Shown one piece after another: positions 43,865 through 55,935 of a stretch of DNA of 64,000 bases (its first letter is position 1; each line of letters starts with the position of its first letter). The notes beneath the pieces are model-generated. The model ran no database searches and had not been told where the DNA came from. It was given only the letters and a program-made list of their open reading frames with translations. Made by a program: the position numbers and the translations under genes. This DNA is from Zeus faber (Eukaryota > Chordata > Actinopteri > Zeiformes > Zeidae): positions 1,814,285-1,878,284 of the forward strand of contig OY482850.1 in NCBI GenBank assembly GCA_960531495.1. The letters are read 5' to 3'.

Positions 43865-46685
43865 TTCAAATTCTCTTTGAATTTCGAATTTCTTTCCTGC
43901 AGCCCTAATCAAAAACTCCATCCACAATACTGCTACTAATGTTGAAACTGCCCCAAATACAAGTGTTATTCAGATTGTCTGTGGGTTCGACTCCATGACA
44001 TCCATCAAGTTCTGATGTCAGTTACATCTGCACGTGCTGCCATCTTGGTGAGGTCCCGATTGTTGACCAATCACTGGACTGCAATCCTATCATGTGACCT
44101 GTACGTGACGTCATGCGCGTTGCGGTAATGATAGCAAATACGCCCCTTTGCAGCGGGACCCCGAATGACAATAATAAAAATGGTGATAAAAAGAACAATA
44201 GTTATAATAATGATAATATATATATTTTTATAGTAATAATAATAAAAAATAACTATGAAACTTGACTCGCTAAATTATCTCAGAAAAACCGATATTTAAA
44301 AAAGGAAAGATGACCAAAAAAAAGAAAAACACAAAATTTCAATTAGATTTAAATTCCCCACATTTTCAGACAACTTCCTATGTACGCAGAGTAGAAGCCA
44401 ATACAAATAAGCAATATCTTGTGATCAGTCTCCTTGTCATTCACGAGTATGTGCTCTGGTAAATTTCCAAGTTCGATATGTTGTATGAAGTATAATAATG
44501 GTGCAAATGTACTCCAAGAAAGACCAAAGTATAAGTCCAAGTTTCACCCCCCTGCTGTAACTACACAGGGGCGTTTGACTTAACTATGTCACTTCCAAAC
44601 CAAAGAAAAAAGCTCTCTTCTAACCCCAGCAGACAGTGCTGGACACCCATTGACGGACTATATAGGAAGACAGAGAGAACTCTGGAACAAAGGAGGTTTT
44701 TCAAGGAGAAGAGGTGGAAGAATACGATTTTTGATCGTTCCTAAAGAGTCCTTTTTGTAGGGGTGAAGAGGTGAATCATTGAGGGCTGTGTGTTAAGACG
44801 TGTGACTAATGGAGTTTGACCATGTGGACACTTTCTCTCTCTCTCTCCATCTTCTCTCTCTTTCTATTACACTTGCACTCCCTTTTACTCTTTCTTGCAT
44901 TTCTTTCTCGGCGAAGGGTCTTCTATTAAAGGACCGGCTAGCTATTTTATAACACAGGCCTTATTGAAATGTTGGTTCCCATCGTTTCCAACAGTTTGTA
45001 GCACAACCTCTGTGAACACTTGACTATTTAGAAGCTTACCCACCATGCTACTTCACACTCTGCTTAAAAGCAGCCCAATGGGACAACACTTTTCATTGGC
45101 AACACTGCAGTCTAAGGCAGCAGTTAATCAAGGACAGCTTATTCTGTCAGGCAATAAGTGATAAGTTACACTTCTCTAAAGCATGTTTCTCATTAATGTT
45201 GCCCGAAAATCTGTCCTAAAAGAGCAGATTAGAAGATTAACTTCAAGAGCTGGAACTGCCGAGTCGTTCTGCGCTTGAATGGTAGTAAATTCTCGGGGAA
45301 AAACTCTCAAACGCTATCACTATTACCCAAGGGAATGTTTGTGTGGTATATAGGCCTACAATCTAATTACAATTATGGTAACTACTCAACATGGACATGT
45401 CATCATAAAAAGGTTCCTCTAGCCAACAAAAGGAACGGAATCCTCTGAAACAGTTTTCTCCGCACAGCAACCCGCTGGGAATTTTGATACCTTAACCAGA
45501 AACCCTTCAAAGGAGTGAGAGGGAGAGAAATTGTTTCGTTCAAAGCATTTTATTTCTTCAGAAAATCCCTCCATTGTAATGAAGTGGAGCAGATGGTTCT
45601 CTGTGAGGCATTAGCAGAACTAATTTTGTCTCCCGGTATGACCGACAGACAGACACAGACAGGCAGGCAGACAGACGGACAGGCAGACCGAGAGACAGAC
45701 GGGCCTTACTGCCCAATCCTTAACCAACACGCCAGCTGTTGTTGAATTACACACCAGTTAAGACTCATTTGGAATCTATTAGCCTCTCCAAGTCTTACGC
45801 AATCCCTACACAAGGACAAGGACAAAACCAAGAGGGGACATGGCTAATTATAAATAATCATGTTACTATGAGTGATAGTTCAGCCAATATTCATTCGACT
45901 TTCAGATTGCGACAGAGCATTCCATGTTTTAAAAACGTGTGCTCAACTTTTGCACACAATCGAGTCAACATGTTTTCATTTCACTGATGGATATGAGGAA
46001 TATACTCTTGCTTTCAGGACTAATATTCAATACTCAAAACAAACTTTTATACTTTTTTTTTTTTTGGTTACCACCCCTGTCTAAACCTTGCTTAAGTGTT
46101 GATGAACTTGGCACCGCCACACATAATATCCAACTACTGATATCTGTCAACTTTCAGAATGTCAACATGTGAACATGCTCCAATTCTATTCAATATCTGG
46201 AATGAAAAAATTCTGTTTTGAAGTCTCTTAGAAAAAACATTTGTAGCCTTACTGGTCAACACCCAAAGTGTAAGCCAAGCCAAATCTGATATAAAGTTTA
46301 TTTGGTCTAAGTGGGGAAATTCAAAGAGAGTTCATATGGAGGACACTTGCCGTGGCTGCGTAATTCAAGCTTTAGATCATAATAGGCTGGATTAATACAG
46401 AAACTGTTTCAAATGAAAAATCTCCTTTCTCCCTTTCTGTTTGCCCATATTTTGCTCTCTCTCCCTCTTCCTCTCGCCCCTCGCTCTGTGTCAGAGCATC
46501 TGTTTTCTGGCAGTGTGGAACAGTGGATTAGCTGGGCCCTGCATGTTGAAACGGGTAGACAAGGTTTAAAACCATATTAACTTTCCATTAAACATCACCC
46601 TGCGCTGCAAAGGGAGGGAGAAGGGAGCAAGCGCTGTGATAAAGCTCTTCTGAGAAAAGAAAGGGGGGTTGGGGGTGCACAATCA
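43865..46685. other. Non-coding flank, no gene seen
   Basis: Contains a (CT)n stretch near 44832-44870 and a (CAGA)n-like tract at 45641-45700. Short open frames resemble nothing known. The phrase TGCCATCTTGGTGAGG at about 44038 also occurs at 42879, a short dispersed duplication. Confidence 0.45.
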
Positions 46686-47405
46686 TAGTGATGGGAATTC
46701 CGGCTCTTTTTAGTGAGCCAGATTATTTGGCTCAGTTTAGGAATAAGAGCCAGGTTTTTTCGGCTCCCAAACAGCTCTTCATTTAGTACCACTTCTGGCT
46801 TTCATAATTCACCCAAATTTAGCAATGTTTTGACCTATGTGTGCACATATCAATTGTACAAAATCTTACAATTTCCAGAATACTATCTTTTTACATTGGT
46901 ATAAAACCCTTAACAATGTGAAACAACATTTTGACATTATTCATCATATTGATGGTTAAAGAATAACTATCCTAGTTGTATAATAAAAATAACTCACTAC
47001 AAATGACATTGTATGATTAATAAATAATCACGCTACTCTATACAGACACATACATTTAAATTAAATTTGTGTGATATAATATGAAACAAAAAAGATTTCT
47101 GCTTTGTTCAAAAATGTTATTTGTTCGTCGTCATGAATTTATTGTTTTGCCATTTCAGTTTGTGCTCCACAGGGGCGAGCAATGCAACATGGGAAAGTCT
47201 CACCATGCTTGGTTCCTAGTGTTACTACCAAAGTGAAATGTTTCAGCATCGTATTTAACAAATGCGTTATAGGATCATCCTATAATTCTGTCTTGTATTA
47301 ATTTCCAAAAAAATAGAAAGAAAACAAAATTGGCTCTCAGATGGGAGCCGGCTCCCATTGTTCACTTTGGTTCGCATGTGTCGGTTCGCGACCGACACAT
47401 CACTA
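46686..47405. mobile_element. Non-autonomous hAT element, about 720 bp
   Basis: The left end TAGTGATGGGAATTCCGGCT with the nearby GCTC-rich subterminal motifs (AGTGAGCCAG, TTGGCTCAG), and the right end CGACCGACACATCACTA with GGGAGCCGGCTCCC nearby, are the typical hAT termini seen in fish. TAGTGATG and CATCACTA are inverted. I could not find an 8-bp duplication. No transposase frame. Confidence 0.75.
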
Positions 47406-49185
47406 CCCAGTCGGCGACAGAGGCAAGAAGAGGGGGTGGAGGGCATGGTAACCCCACCACCACCCCTCCAAACTTCCTTTCTGTTAGTACATAACTACCT
47501 TGTTTCTTACATCTCGTTGACAAAATAAATCACATTGAATTTCGTCATTAAGATAAAATGGACAACAAGCTCAAGCAAATGCCTCTTGGGCCTTGTGGAC
47601 CGAAAGTAGACATGTTCTTAGAACTCACAACTGTTTTGTCAGTTTCTCGGTTAGCTGACTAAGCCCTCGATCACAGAAGCAATTAGCTGTGCAAGATTCC
47701 TTCCTACATCTTTGAGACGTAGGCTGCACCAGGTCTCAAAGCTATAGATTGTAAGCAAGCTACAGCTTGCTCAGTAATTATAAACAGTAAGGCCGACATA
47801 ATTAAACAACTTGAAACTTGTTGCTTCTGCCTCACAACTCAACACAAGCCACATCCAGTTTAGTTTGTGTTACAATTTGTATTTTGGTAATTTGGAAATG
47901 CATACACTGGAATGATGTGAGAATGCTAAAATGATGGCTTTCTGTTTTTCCCTCTCCAACGCACCATCTCATCTTAGGTCAAACCCAGCCAACCAGCTGG
48001 TTTTCCACTGGCCTATTACACAATTTTGCATGTCAAAGGTCAGCAAAGTTGAACTTTAGGCAACACCTCCCAACAAATTCCACGTTCCTTGCGGAAGTGA
48101 ATGTACCGATCAACGATGAGCTAAATTTGAAATATTGCCTGCACAAATGCTGGTGTGACTTGCGCATTAACTGTATGTAGCAGTCAGAAATATGGAACCA
48201 ACAAACCAGTGTTAGTTGTCGGACATACTGTATGAGGGTCTGTCTTGTATGCTTTATTTCTAATGCTACTCCTCCCACTGCTTCACTGTCATCACATTTG
48301 TTCTTCATTTCGTAAATCTCGCACAGCAGAGGATCGGAGCGTGTGCGGAATCCGACTACACGGTAATGAATGGACTTCAGGTGAGTAGTTGGATTCAGTG
48401 TAAAGGTGGCTTTAAACTGGCTGGTTCAAGCCACTTTTGTGCCTCCTAATATATTGGAACAGCAAGTAAAATCGCATTGAGAGTGAATCATCTGGTGGAG
48501 GATATGGAGCAAAAACTTTGAAACCATGAGAGATGGACCATGAGTGTATCATTCAACACAGTTGTGTGCATGGGGTCCTTAGTGGCCATACTGGATCACA
48601 CAGCACAATTAAATTTTGGTCAGCATTTACAGGTTGAGTTTTCAAACATTTCTTAATTTTTCTAGTGCTTCTGTTGGATACATTTGTTTCAATATTTAGT
48701 TGTGATATATTGTTTTATTTAATTTCTTTGCATTTTTACTCATGATACGAGCAACTCAACTTGTGACCGGCAAATTCCTGCTCTAGTGCAACTCACTGTC
48801 TCCTTATAACTTCCATGCCTTGCAGGAGTTACTTGTCAGTATTTTTATTAATTTGTTTGTTTGTTTTCATAGGACTTTTCAAATGACTTTTTAAATGCCA
48901 CACTGACTGAGCTGAAATTCTGTAGTTCAACTGGTAAATATTCAGGTCTCCATATACCTAGGTCCAATTGGGGGTGGTGTGGTCTCTTGATGCATATGTG
49001 GTTTTCTAGTCATTCCCGCAGAACATCGCAGAACTCCTAAGGCCATGTCAACTGCACTGAGGGCACACACAAAATTCACTGCCACCATGTCATGTGTGAA
49101 AGTTCATTCTCCACACTTAAACCTGCTGTAGTTTCATAATATACCCTTCTGAACATGCTTAGTCCTAGCAATACAATATAGTTGT
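47406..49185. other. No recognised gene
   Basis: Ordinary non-coding sequence. Open frames up to 91 codons (48033-48308) have no recognisable family. Confidence 0.4.
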
Positions 49186-49895
49186 GGAGTGTGAGAGCGA
49201 AAAACCCATCTGGCAGCTTCCTTTCTTAGTTCTTTCAACAAACAATCAAGACAGGAAAATTCTCTCACGGTTCCTCTGCCCCAGGCAACCCCCTATTGCA
49301 CTCCAAATCAATTAACCGCAAAGAAGAAGGGTTTAGACAACTGTACAGGATTTTACATATAAATGCATACATTCAGAACCTCAGAAATAAATCAAAAATG
49401 TTGTCCAAAGTCAGGCTGGTCGACCCATCGAACCTTCCAGTGAACTTTTCCCTGCCTTTCATCAATGTCCCTCAAAACCCAGCAAAAAAGAAAACACCTG
49501 AGGTCCCAATATATTTATTTCACCCTGTTACAGAAAACTTCAAAGAAAACAATACTAAATCAAAGTAATATGTCTTGCTAAAAATATCTACTGTAGAGTA
49601 CAGACTTTTCATCCAAAATACAGGTTACATTGTAATAAACAAATTCCAATATTATAAAAACATGCATAACACCATCAACTTTTAATGATATTTCACTTGA
49701 CACCCCTGATCATGATGTCCTCATTCAGGGTCCGTCGTCCATTTTCATCCTCTATTTTTGAATGTCTATGTTTGAGTGTTCAAGTCCATTAGGCTGTTAG
49801 GATCTCTGGACACAGCCACCCACTGACTGGTCGTGAAAGAAAAATTCACCAGCCAGTATCTTGCACACACATCAAATACATTATATCAATTTTTC
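49186..49895 (-). mobile_element. ERV 3' internal region, antisense copy
   Basis: Reverse complement of 790-1500, the 3' internal part of the ERV at the window start. Examples are GGCAGCTTCCTTTCTTAG (49216) against its complement near 1463, and ATTTTTGAATGTCTATGTTT (49753). The 3' LTR that should follow at lower coordinates is absent, so the copy is truncated at about 49186. Confidence 0.8.
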
Positions 49896-50730
49896 TGTTT
49901 CCTTTTCTTTATTTCTTGTCTACTTTGTTCTCTCTTTTCTTTTGTAGCTTCGAACCATGTCTGTCCCTCCCTCACGAACAGCTGTAGAATGCCAAGTTCC
50001 GTTTGTCTTTTCTCCGTGCATCTCTTTCCTCTTTCTGTTCTTTTGATTTACTTTATATGTGGACACAAGCACCTGCATGGTTTCACATCCGGGTAAAGAG
50101 TTCCTTCAGCTGGCCACAGTTGTTCAATGTCAGGCCACCGCTTGTTCCATTTTCCTGATGTTTTTGCAATATCTTTAATAAGGGGATTATTCTTTCGCAT
50201 TACATCAATAGGAGTGATTACATTTGTAATTTTTGTATCCATTTATTTTATTGTAAATCAAATAGATTTATTTGAAAATTATTTATAAAGCACCGTGTAA
50301 TCACACTCAACCAAAAACAACTGAATTTACCAACCCCAAAGGAGACCAATAGTTTCCCACTTATGAAAGCAACTTCACTTGTTCATTATCCGATCCATCT
50401 GATCATACTCATTTATCTTAAATTATCAAAATGTCCATCAATGTTCACTCCCAAAACAGCCTCAATAAAGGTAAACCATACTCAGATAATGAAACCAATA
50501 TTCACTGCACTCAACCGTATTTAAATCAAATCAGTTTTTCTGCATGTGATCAATCAAATCAATAATACTCCATTAATTAGGCGAATGGCTTGATTAGTCA
50601 GTCCATTGGCAAGTCTTTTACTAACTAATTGCAAACGCTATATAAAAAAACTAAGAACTACTGTAAGCCTATATGTGAAAACAAGCACTCATGTAGATTA
50701 TTACTAGATGTACACCCATATAGGTAAATG
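49896..50730 (-). other. Probable ERV-derived or unassigned sequence
   Basis: A minus-strand open piece 50242-50048 (KRWPDIEQLWPAEG, then a lysine/arginine-rich stretch downstream) lies where more ERV would be expected, but I cannot match it to a domain. The rest is AT-rich with no gene. Confidence 0.3.
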
Positions 50731-51068
50731 CCCTTGAGCCAATTGCACACACCTGGGATCAATTACCTGCATCACTCCACACAGTATTTAGTCTCCAGCT
50801 TCCCAGTCATTCTTTGCCAGACTGTCAACTAGCTTACCTGAGTTGTACAGCTACTGGCTCCATTCCTAGTTCCAAGTTCCTAGCTTCTAGTGCTTGTTTC
50901 AAGTCTCTAGTTTATGTCTCTTCGTTTCGTCTTCCCCTTACCTGCTTGTCTCCTCTCGTCGACCAAGGCTGTCCGTCCTTCTCCATCCAGCCCGGTTCCC
51001 CGTCTCTCCACCCAATCCTGGACCCCTCCTCCCAGTCATCATCATCCCTGCCCAACCCTGCTCCATCC
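50731..51068 (+). repeat. Gypsy 5' LTR, truncated at both ends
   Basis: Homologous to the LTRs at 29004-29559 and 53021-53534, from the CCTTGAGCCAATTGCACACA region to CCCTGCTCCATCC. It lacks the first 60 or so bases and the last part, including the polyadenylation signal, and joins pol directly. Confidence 0.88.
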
Positions 51069-53014
51069 GAAACTTCAGCCGTATCGCCGCTCCCCTCTCA
51101 GGCCTTACCTCCACCACAGTGGGCTTCAGAAGCCGCTTTTCATCTGCCCCAGTCTTGGCCCAGCCCGACGCCAACCTCCAGTTTGTCGTAGAGGTGGACA
51201 CAGGGGTAGGAGCGGTACTGTCTCAGCGTTCTCCAACCGACGGTAAGCTCCACCCCTGTGCCTTTCTCTCCCGCAGGCTGACCCCACCCGAGCGCAATTA
51301 TGACGTGGGCAACCGGGAACTCCTGGCCGTCAAACTAGCCCTGGAGGAGTGGCACCACTGGCTTGAGGGAGCAATTCACCCCTTTGTCGTCTGGACCGAT
51401 CATAAGAGCCTGGCCTATATCCGGACGGCGAAGCGGATCAACTCCTTGCAGGCCAGGTGGGCATTGTTCTTCGGCCGGTTTATCTTCTCTCTATCCTACC
51501 GCCCAGGCACCAAGAATACCAAACCTGACGCCCTGTCCCGTGTGTTTGCGCCAGAGGAGAAGACAAGGGATCCAGAACCCATCCTTCCACACCTGTGCCT
51601 TGCTGCCACGCTCACCTGGGAGATCAAGTCCCTTGTCACCCAAGAACAGGAACACCAGCCCGACCCATGTACCGGACCCCCTAACCGCCTGTTCGTCCCT
51701 GACTCCGCACGCTCCCAGGTTCTGTAGTGGGCCCATGCCTCCCGCCTCAGCTGCCATCCCGGGATCACCTGCACCCTGGCCGTCGCCCGCCAGCGCTTCC
51801 GGTGGCCGACCCTGCTCTCTGACACTCGATCCTTCGTCTCTGCCTGTCCCACCTGCGCCCAGTCCAAGACCTCCACCCGACCCTGCTCCGGCCTCCTCCA
51901 CCCGCTACCCATCCCGACTTGTCCTTGCTCCCACATCGCCCTGGACTTTGTCACCGGTCTCCCACCATCCCGGGGCAACACTACCATCCTCACGGTGGTG
52001 GACTGCTTTTCTAAGGCGGCCCAGTTCCTCGCCCTGCCCAAACTACCATCGGCAAGGGAGACCGCGGACCTGCTGGTGGCCGAGGTGTTCCGCCGCCATG
52101 GCATCCTGGCAGACGTGATGTCGGACAGAGGACCCCAGTTCTCCTCCCAGGTCTGGCACGCCTTCTGCTCGGCCCTGGGGGCACAGGTCAGTCTCTCCTC
52201 CTGTTTCCAGTCCCAGACCAACGGCCAGACGGAGCGGGGAAACCAAAAGGTGGAGGCCATGCTCCGCTGCCTGACAACCACCAGCCCCACCTCCTGGAGC
52301 GACCAGCTGCCATGGGCCGAATACGCCCACAACACCCTGGTCAACGCCTCCTCTGGCCTGTCACCCTTCCAATGCCCTCTGGGCTACCAACCCCCACTGT
52401 TCCCTGCCCAGGAGGTTGAGATCGCCGTAAACTCCGTCCAGGCCCACATCCGTCGCTGCCGGAGGACATGGAGGAGGGCCTGCTCTGCCCTACTCCAGGC
52501 CTCCACCAGGTCCCAGCGGCAGGCGAACCGGCACCGTGCGCTCGCACCCACATACGTCCCCGGACAGATGGTATGGCTCTCCACAAAGGACTTGCCCCTC
52601 AAGGTGGACTCCTGAAAACCCACTCCCCACTATGTTGGTCCCTTCTCCATTGGGTCAATCATCAACCCCTGTGCCGAACGCCTCCGTCTCCCTCCCTCCC
52701 TCCCTCCGTGTCCACCCCACCTTTCATGTGTCCCTGCTTAAGCCAGTGGTTTCCAGCCCTCTCTCCCTCCCCGCCAAGGCCCCACCACCCCCCCGCACCA
52801 TCGACGGTCACCCAGCCTACACAGCCCGGCGCCTGCTGGATGTGCGGCGCCGGGAGAGGGGCCTCCAGTACCTCGTGGACTGGGAGGGTTACGGTCTGGA
52901 GGAATGCTCCTGGGTCCCCCGAAGACAGAGCCTGGATGCCTCCCTCATCCGGGATTTCAATCGGACTCGCCCTTCCGGTTCCAGATATCTGCCAAGGGGC
53001 GTCCGTAGAGAGGG
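51069..53014 (+). pseudogene. Ty3/Gypsy chromovirus pol: RNase H, integrase, chromodomain
   Basis: Gag, protease and most of the reverse transcriptase are missing. RNase H comes first: [15 protein letters not shown] with part of the first catalytic motif deleted, then [20 protein letters not shown] and [11 protein letters not shown]. The integrase has an HHCC finger ([20 protein letters not shown]) and core residues in [16 protein letters not shown] and NGQTERGNQ. The chromodomain reads [19 protein letters not shown], then [14 protein letters not shown] at 51725-51727 and TGA at 52613-52615 break the frame, and a slip in the TCCC run at about 52687-52710 shifts it. Chromodomain integrases usually target particular chromatin. 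The element is dead. Confidence 0.9.
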
Positions 53015-53020
53015 GGGTAC

Positions 53021-53534
53021 TGTTAGGCCCACGGCCTCCCAGCACCACTTGAGGCCGCTCTTGCCCAATCTGCAGCTCCCCCCTTGAGTCAATTGCACAC
53101 ACCTGGGATCAATTACCTACATCACTCCACACAGTCTTTAGTCTCCAGCTTCCCAGTCATTCTTTGCCAGACCGTCAACTAGCTTACGCGAGTTGTACAG
53201 CTACTGGCTCCATTCCTAGTTCCAAGTTCCTAGCTCCTAGTGCTTTTTTTAAGTCTCTAGTTTATGTCTCTTTGTTTCGTCTTCCCCTTACCTGCTTGTC
53301 TCCTCTCGTCGACCAAGGCTGTCCGTCCTTCTCCATCCAGCCCGGTTCCCTGTCTCTCCAACCGGATCCTGGACCCCTCCTCCCGGTCATCAACATCTCT
53401 GCCCAGCCCTGCTCCATCCCTACCTGACCGGGTCCCCCCGGCCAGCTCCACCGTGTGGGCTAATAAACATCCTTTGTCTGCCTCCGATCTCCCCGTGTCG
53501 TGCGTTTGGGTCTCTCCCAGCCCTGGTGGTGACA
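53021..53534 (+). repeat. Gypsy 3' LTR
   Basis: Begins TGTTAGGCCCACGGCCTCCC right after the purine tract AGAGAGGGGGG and ends GTGGTGACA. Contains TAATAAACATCC near 53460. It aligns along its length with the solo LTR at 29004-29559. Confidence 0.92.
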
Positions 53535-55247
53535 AAACCACATTGGCCTGTTTCACGGGATTCAAAATTTCTATGCGTTGTCATCCGCAAGCTCCCGGTG
53601 TCTGTGAAGAACTGCCAGATGTCTTGTCATCTGCCCCTTGGATGATGCAATTCAAACTCATTCCATCTTCTCTGTCTTTCCCCCAGCTCTCAGCAAAGTA
53701 AAAGAGAGGAAGAAAGAAAAAACAAAAAGAACAACACAAGAGTTTAGTGTCTTAAGACCACTCAAAATTCTTATACGTACTATAATACAATTCAATGAGA
53801 CATACATTATCAGCTTTTTTATATCTCGCGCATTTGAAATAAAGCAATGTTTACTTTTATTCATACGATGCATTTAAATCTAAAGAGTATATTAGTCAAT
53901 CTAATATCACCTCTTAATTAATTATTTTTATTTTATTTTCCTATTTAATTTAATTTTTATTTATTTTAATTTATTTTATTTTAATATTTATTTATTTATT
54001 TTCTTCTATCTACTTCTACTAAGAAATAAGAGAGAGAGGAAGGGGCCTTTTTTCCGCCCCTCCTGTCAGGGTGAGTATCTAAGTTCCACCCTGTATGAAG
54101 CACCACCCCTTGCTCCACCTCTTAAATTTAGGAACAACTTCCAGTTTGCACCGGTCGTCAGCGAGCGAACATCCTGTTTTAGCTCCCCTAGGCCACGCAC
54201 AGAGCCAACAATCAGAACTGTTTTCTCTCACTTAGCAGCCGAAACACAGAGTCTCTTTTCTTGCATCCAAACCCCGCTTTTCCTTCTATTTAATGTGTAC
54301 ATGCATGTGTAGGCAGACTGTTTCTGGTGATTCTAGTCCTTCTCTCAAGAAGGCTTATTTTGTTATTAAATATATAAAGTCCTGTGATGGTTCATATCCT
54401 TTATGAAATGTATACAACGTCCTTGAAAGAAAAAGGCTCATATATATTTATCAAACATCCTTAAAGAAAAAGGCTCATATATATTTATCTAACGTCCTTA
54501 AAGAAAGGCTCATAATCTTTATTATCAGCTTTACAAAGTCCGTAAATAGGCTCATATATATTTATCACTAAAGGGGCAAGAAGTGTTTCTCTTTGTGTAT
54601 TATTCAACTGCTCACCACATATGTATACCTATTTAATAACCCATGTATTCTATATATCATTTATACATATACACGAACAATACACAAATCTCTTCACACC
54701 TCTTTAGCCGCGGCACACTCACACACTAACACAGGCACACTCACACACCAAAAGGAAAAAGACATGTCTGTCCTGCAGCACATCTGATTCTCCAAAAACT
54801 TTAACAGCGCTAAACTTAAAACTTTAACGTCGACTTATTTATACTTTTGGCCAGACTTTTAAATTTTCACTTTGGCCAAACTTTTAACAAATTATCTTTT
54901 TAATCAGATTCATTCAGCATGCATGTTCAATGTGCACTCATTCTCCTAGGCTGGTTCAGCCCTGCTTTTCCCCATTTTTTCTCAAACTTTATTTTCATCT
55001 TTTAAGCCTTTAACTTGTAACTGTTTTTGCTTCACTTTTCTTCACTCATTTCACATATCAACACATCATCTCCATCTCCGCACAATCTGCTCTTGTCAGT
55101 GCACCCTATCTGCAAAAAACACTACCGCTTCACGAACCACACACAGCTCAATTTTGTGAAGAAACACTCACCCTGAGAGTGGTAATTCGCTGGAGCAGGC
55201 AGCATCGGCAGGTGAGGCCCAACAGATCCTAGGTTGTGATGTCACTT
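53535..55247. other. AT-rich region, possible ERV leader remnants
   Basis: No gene is seen. The stretch directly below the antisense LTR (55247 downward on the minus strand) has CTCTCAGGGTGAGTG near 55175, which looks like a splice donor in an ERV leader. Low-complexity TTTATTTTATT occupies 53920-54010. Confidence 0.35.
54384..54570 (+). repeat. Imperfect tandem repeat, about 37-bp unit
   Basis: GGCTCATATATATTTATC recurs at 54435, 54472 and 54549, with a variant at 54507. Between copies lies AACGTCCTTAAAGAAA. Confidence 0.85.
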
Positions 55248-55617
55248 TGTTGTTTCTTGATGAATTTGATGTGTTGATGATGAAGAAGTGGCCGCTGACG
55301 CTGACTTGAGTGAAATAATAGATTTATTACAAAAGAACAGCATCAGACCAGACTTTCCATGGACATTCAGGAGAGAACCAAGCCGGATGGATTCTCTGTT
55401 GAATGAAACTCGGGCAGGTGCTTTTATTCTTAACCAGAGACAACGTTGACCATCTGATTCCCCTACATAGGTCACCGTTCACATTTTCACCTCCCTTATC
55501 ACCGGGACCCCTGACAATGGGCTCTCTCTCTCTCTTGAAACCCCTGGCACCGTCTGTTAATAATTATCTTATACAATGGGAACTGTCTTGGGACGCCACA
55601 CATTCCAAGACACCTCA
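55248..55617 (-). repeat. ERV LTR, antisense
   Basis: Reverse complement of the LTR at 1577-1953 over its whole length (about 370 bp), from TGAGGTGTCT at 55617 down to AACAACA at 55248, including AATAAATCTATTATTTC. Flanking 5-bp sequences do not match, so it is not a clean solo LTR. It is probably the 5' LTR of the antisense ERV whose 3' region lies at 49186-49895. Confidence 0.85.
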
Positions 55618-55769
55618 CTGCCCATTGACACAATACTGCACTGACCTTTGGGAAAACAGATATAGTGAGAAGAGTGTGTGTGTCTTTTTTATGTACAGAA
55701 AGTAAGCCTAACCCCCCACCCATAGATATTGTTGTTATTGTTGTTGTGCTGTCATGCCAGGTGCCATTT

Positions 55770-55935
55770 GTACTTGTGTTCTTTCCTGTCACTCCAGTGA
55801 CCATTTAGTACCTGTACGTCCTAAATGTTTTGAGGGGCCTTTCCCAGGGACGCAAAATGAATTTCAGTGCCCTACTGACCAATAAAGCTGTATCGTATCG
55901 TATCGTATCGTATCGCATCGTATCGTATCGTATAT
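55770..55935 (+). mobile_element. LINE-type 3' tail with (ATCGT)n
   Basis: CCCTACTGACCAATAAAGCTGT is followed by about eight GTATC units (55892-55933). A polyadenylation-type motif followed by a short tandem tail is how several fish LINEs end. Confidence 0.55.

Noticed and set aside
43970-44000. GGTTCGACTCC resembling a tRNA/SINE B box
   Set aside because: No A box at the right distance upstream and no cloverleaf can be drawn, so neither a tRNA nor a SINE head is supported.
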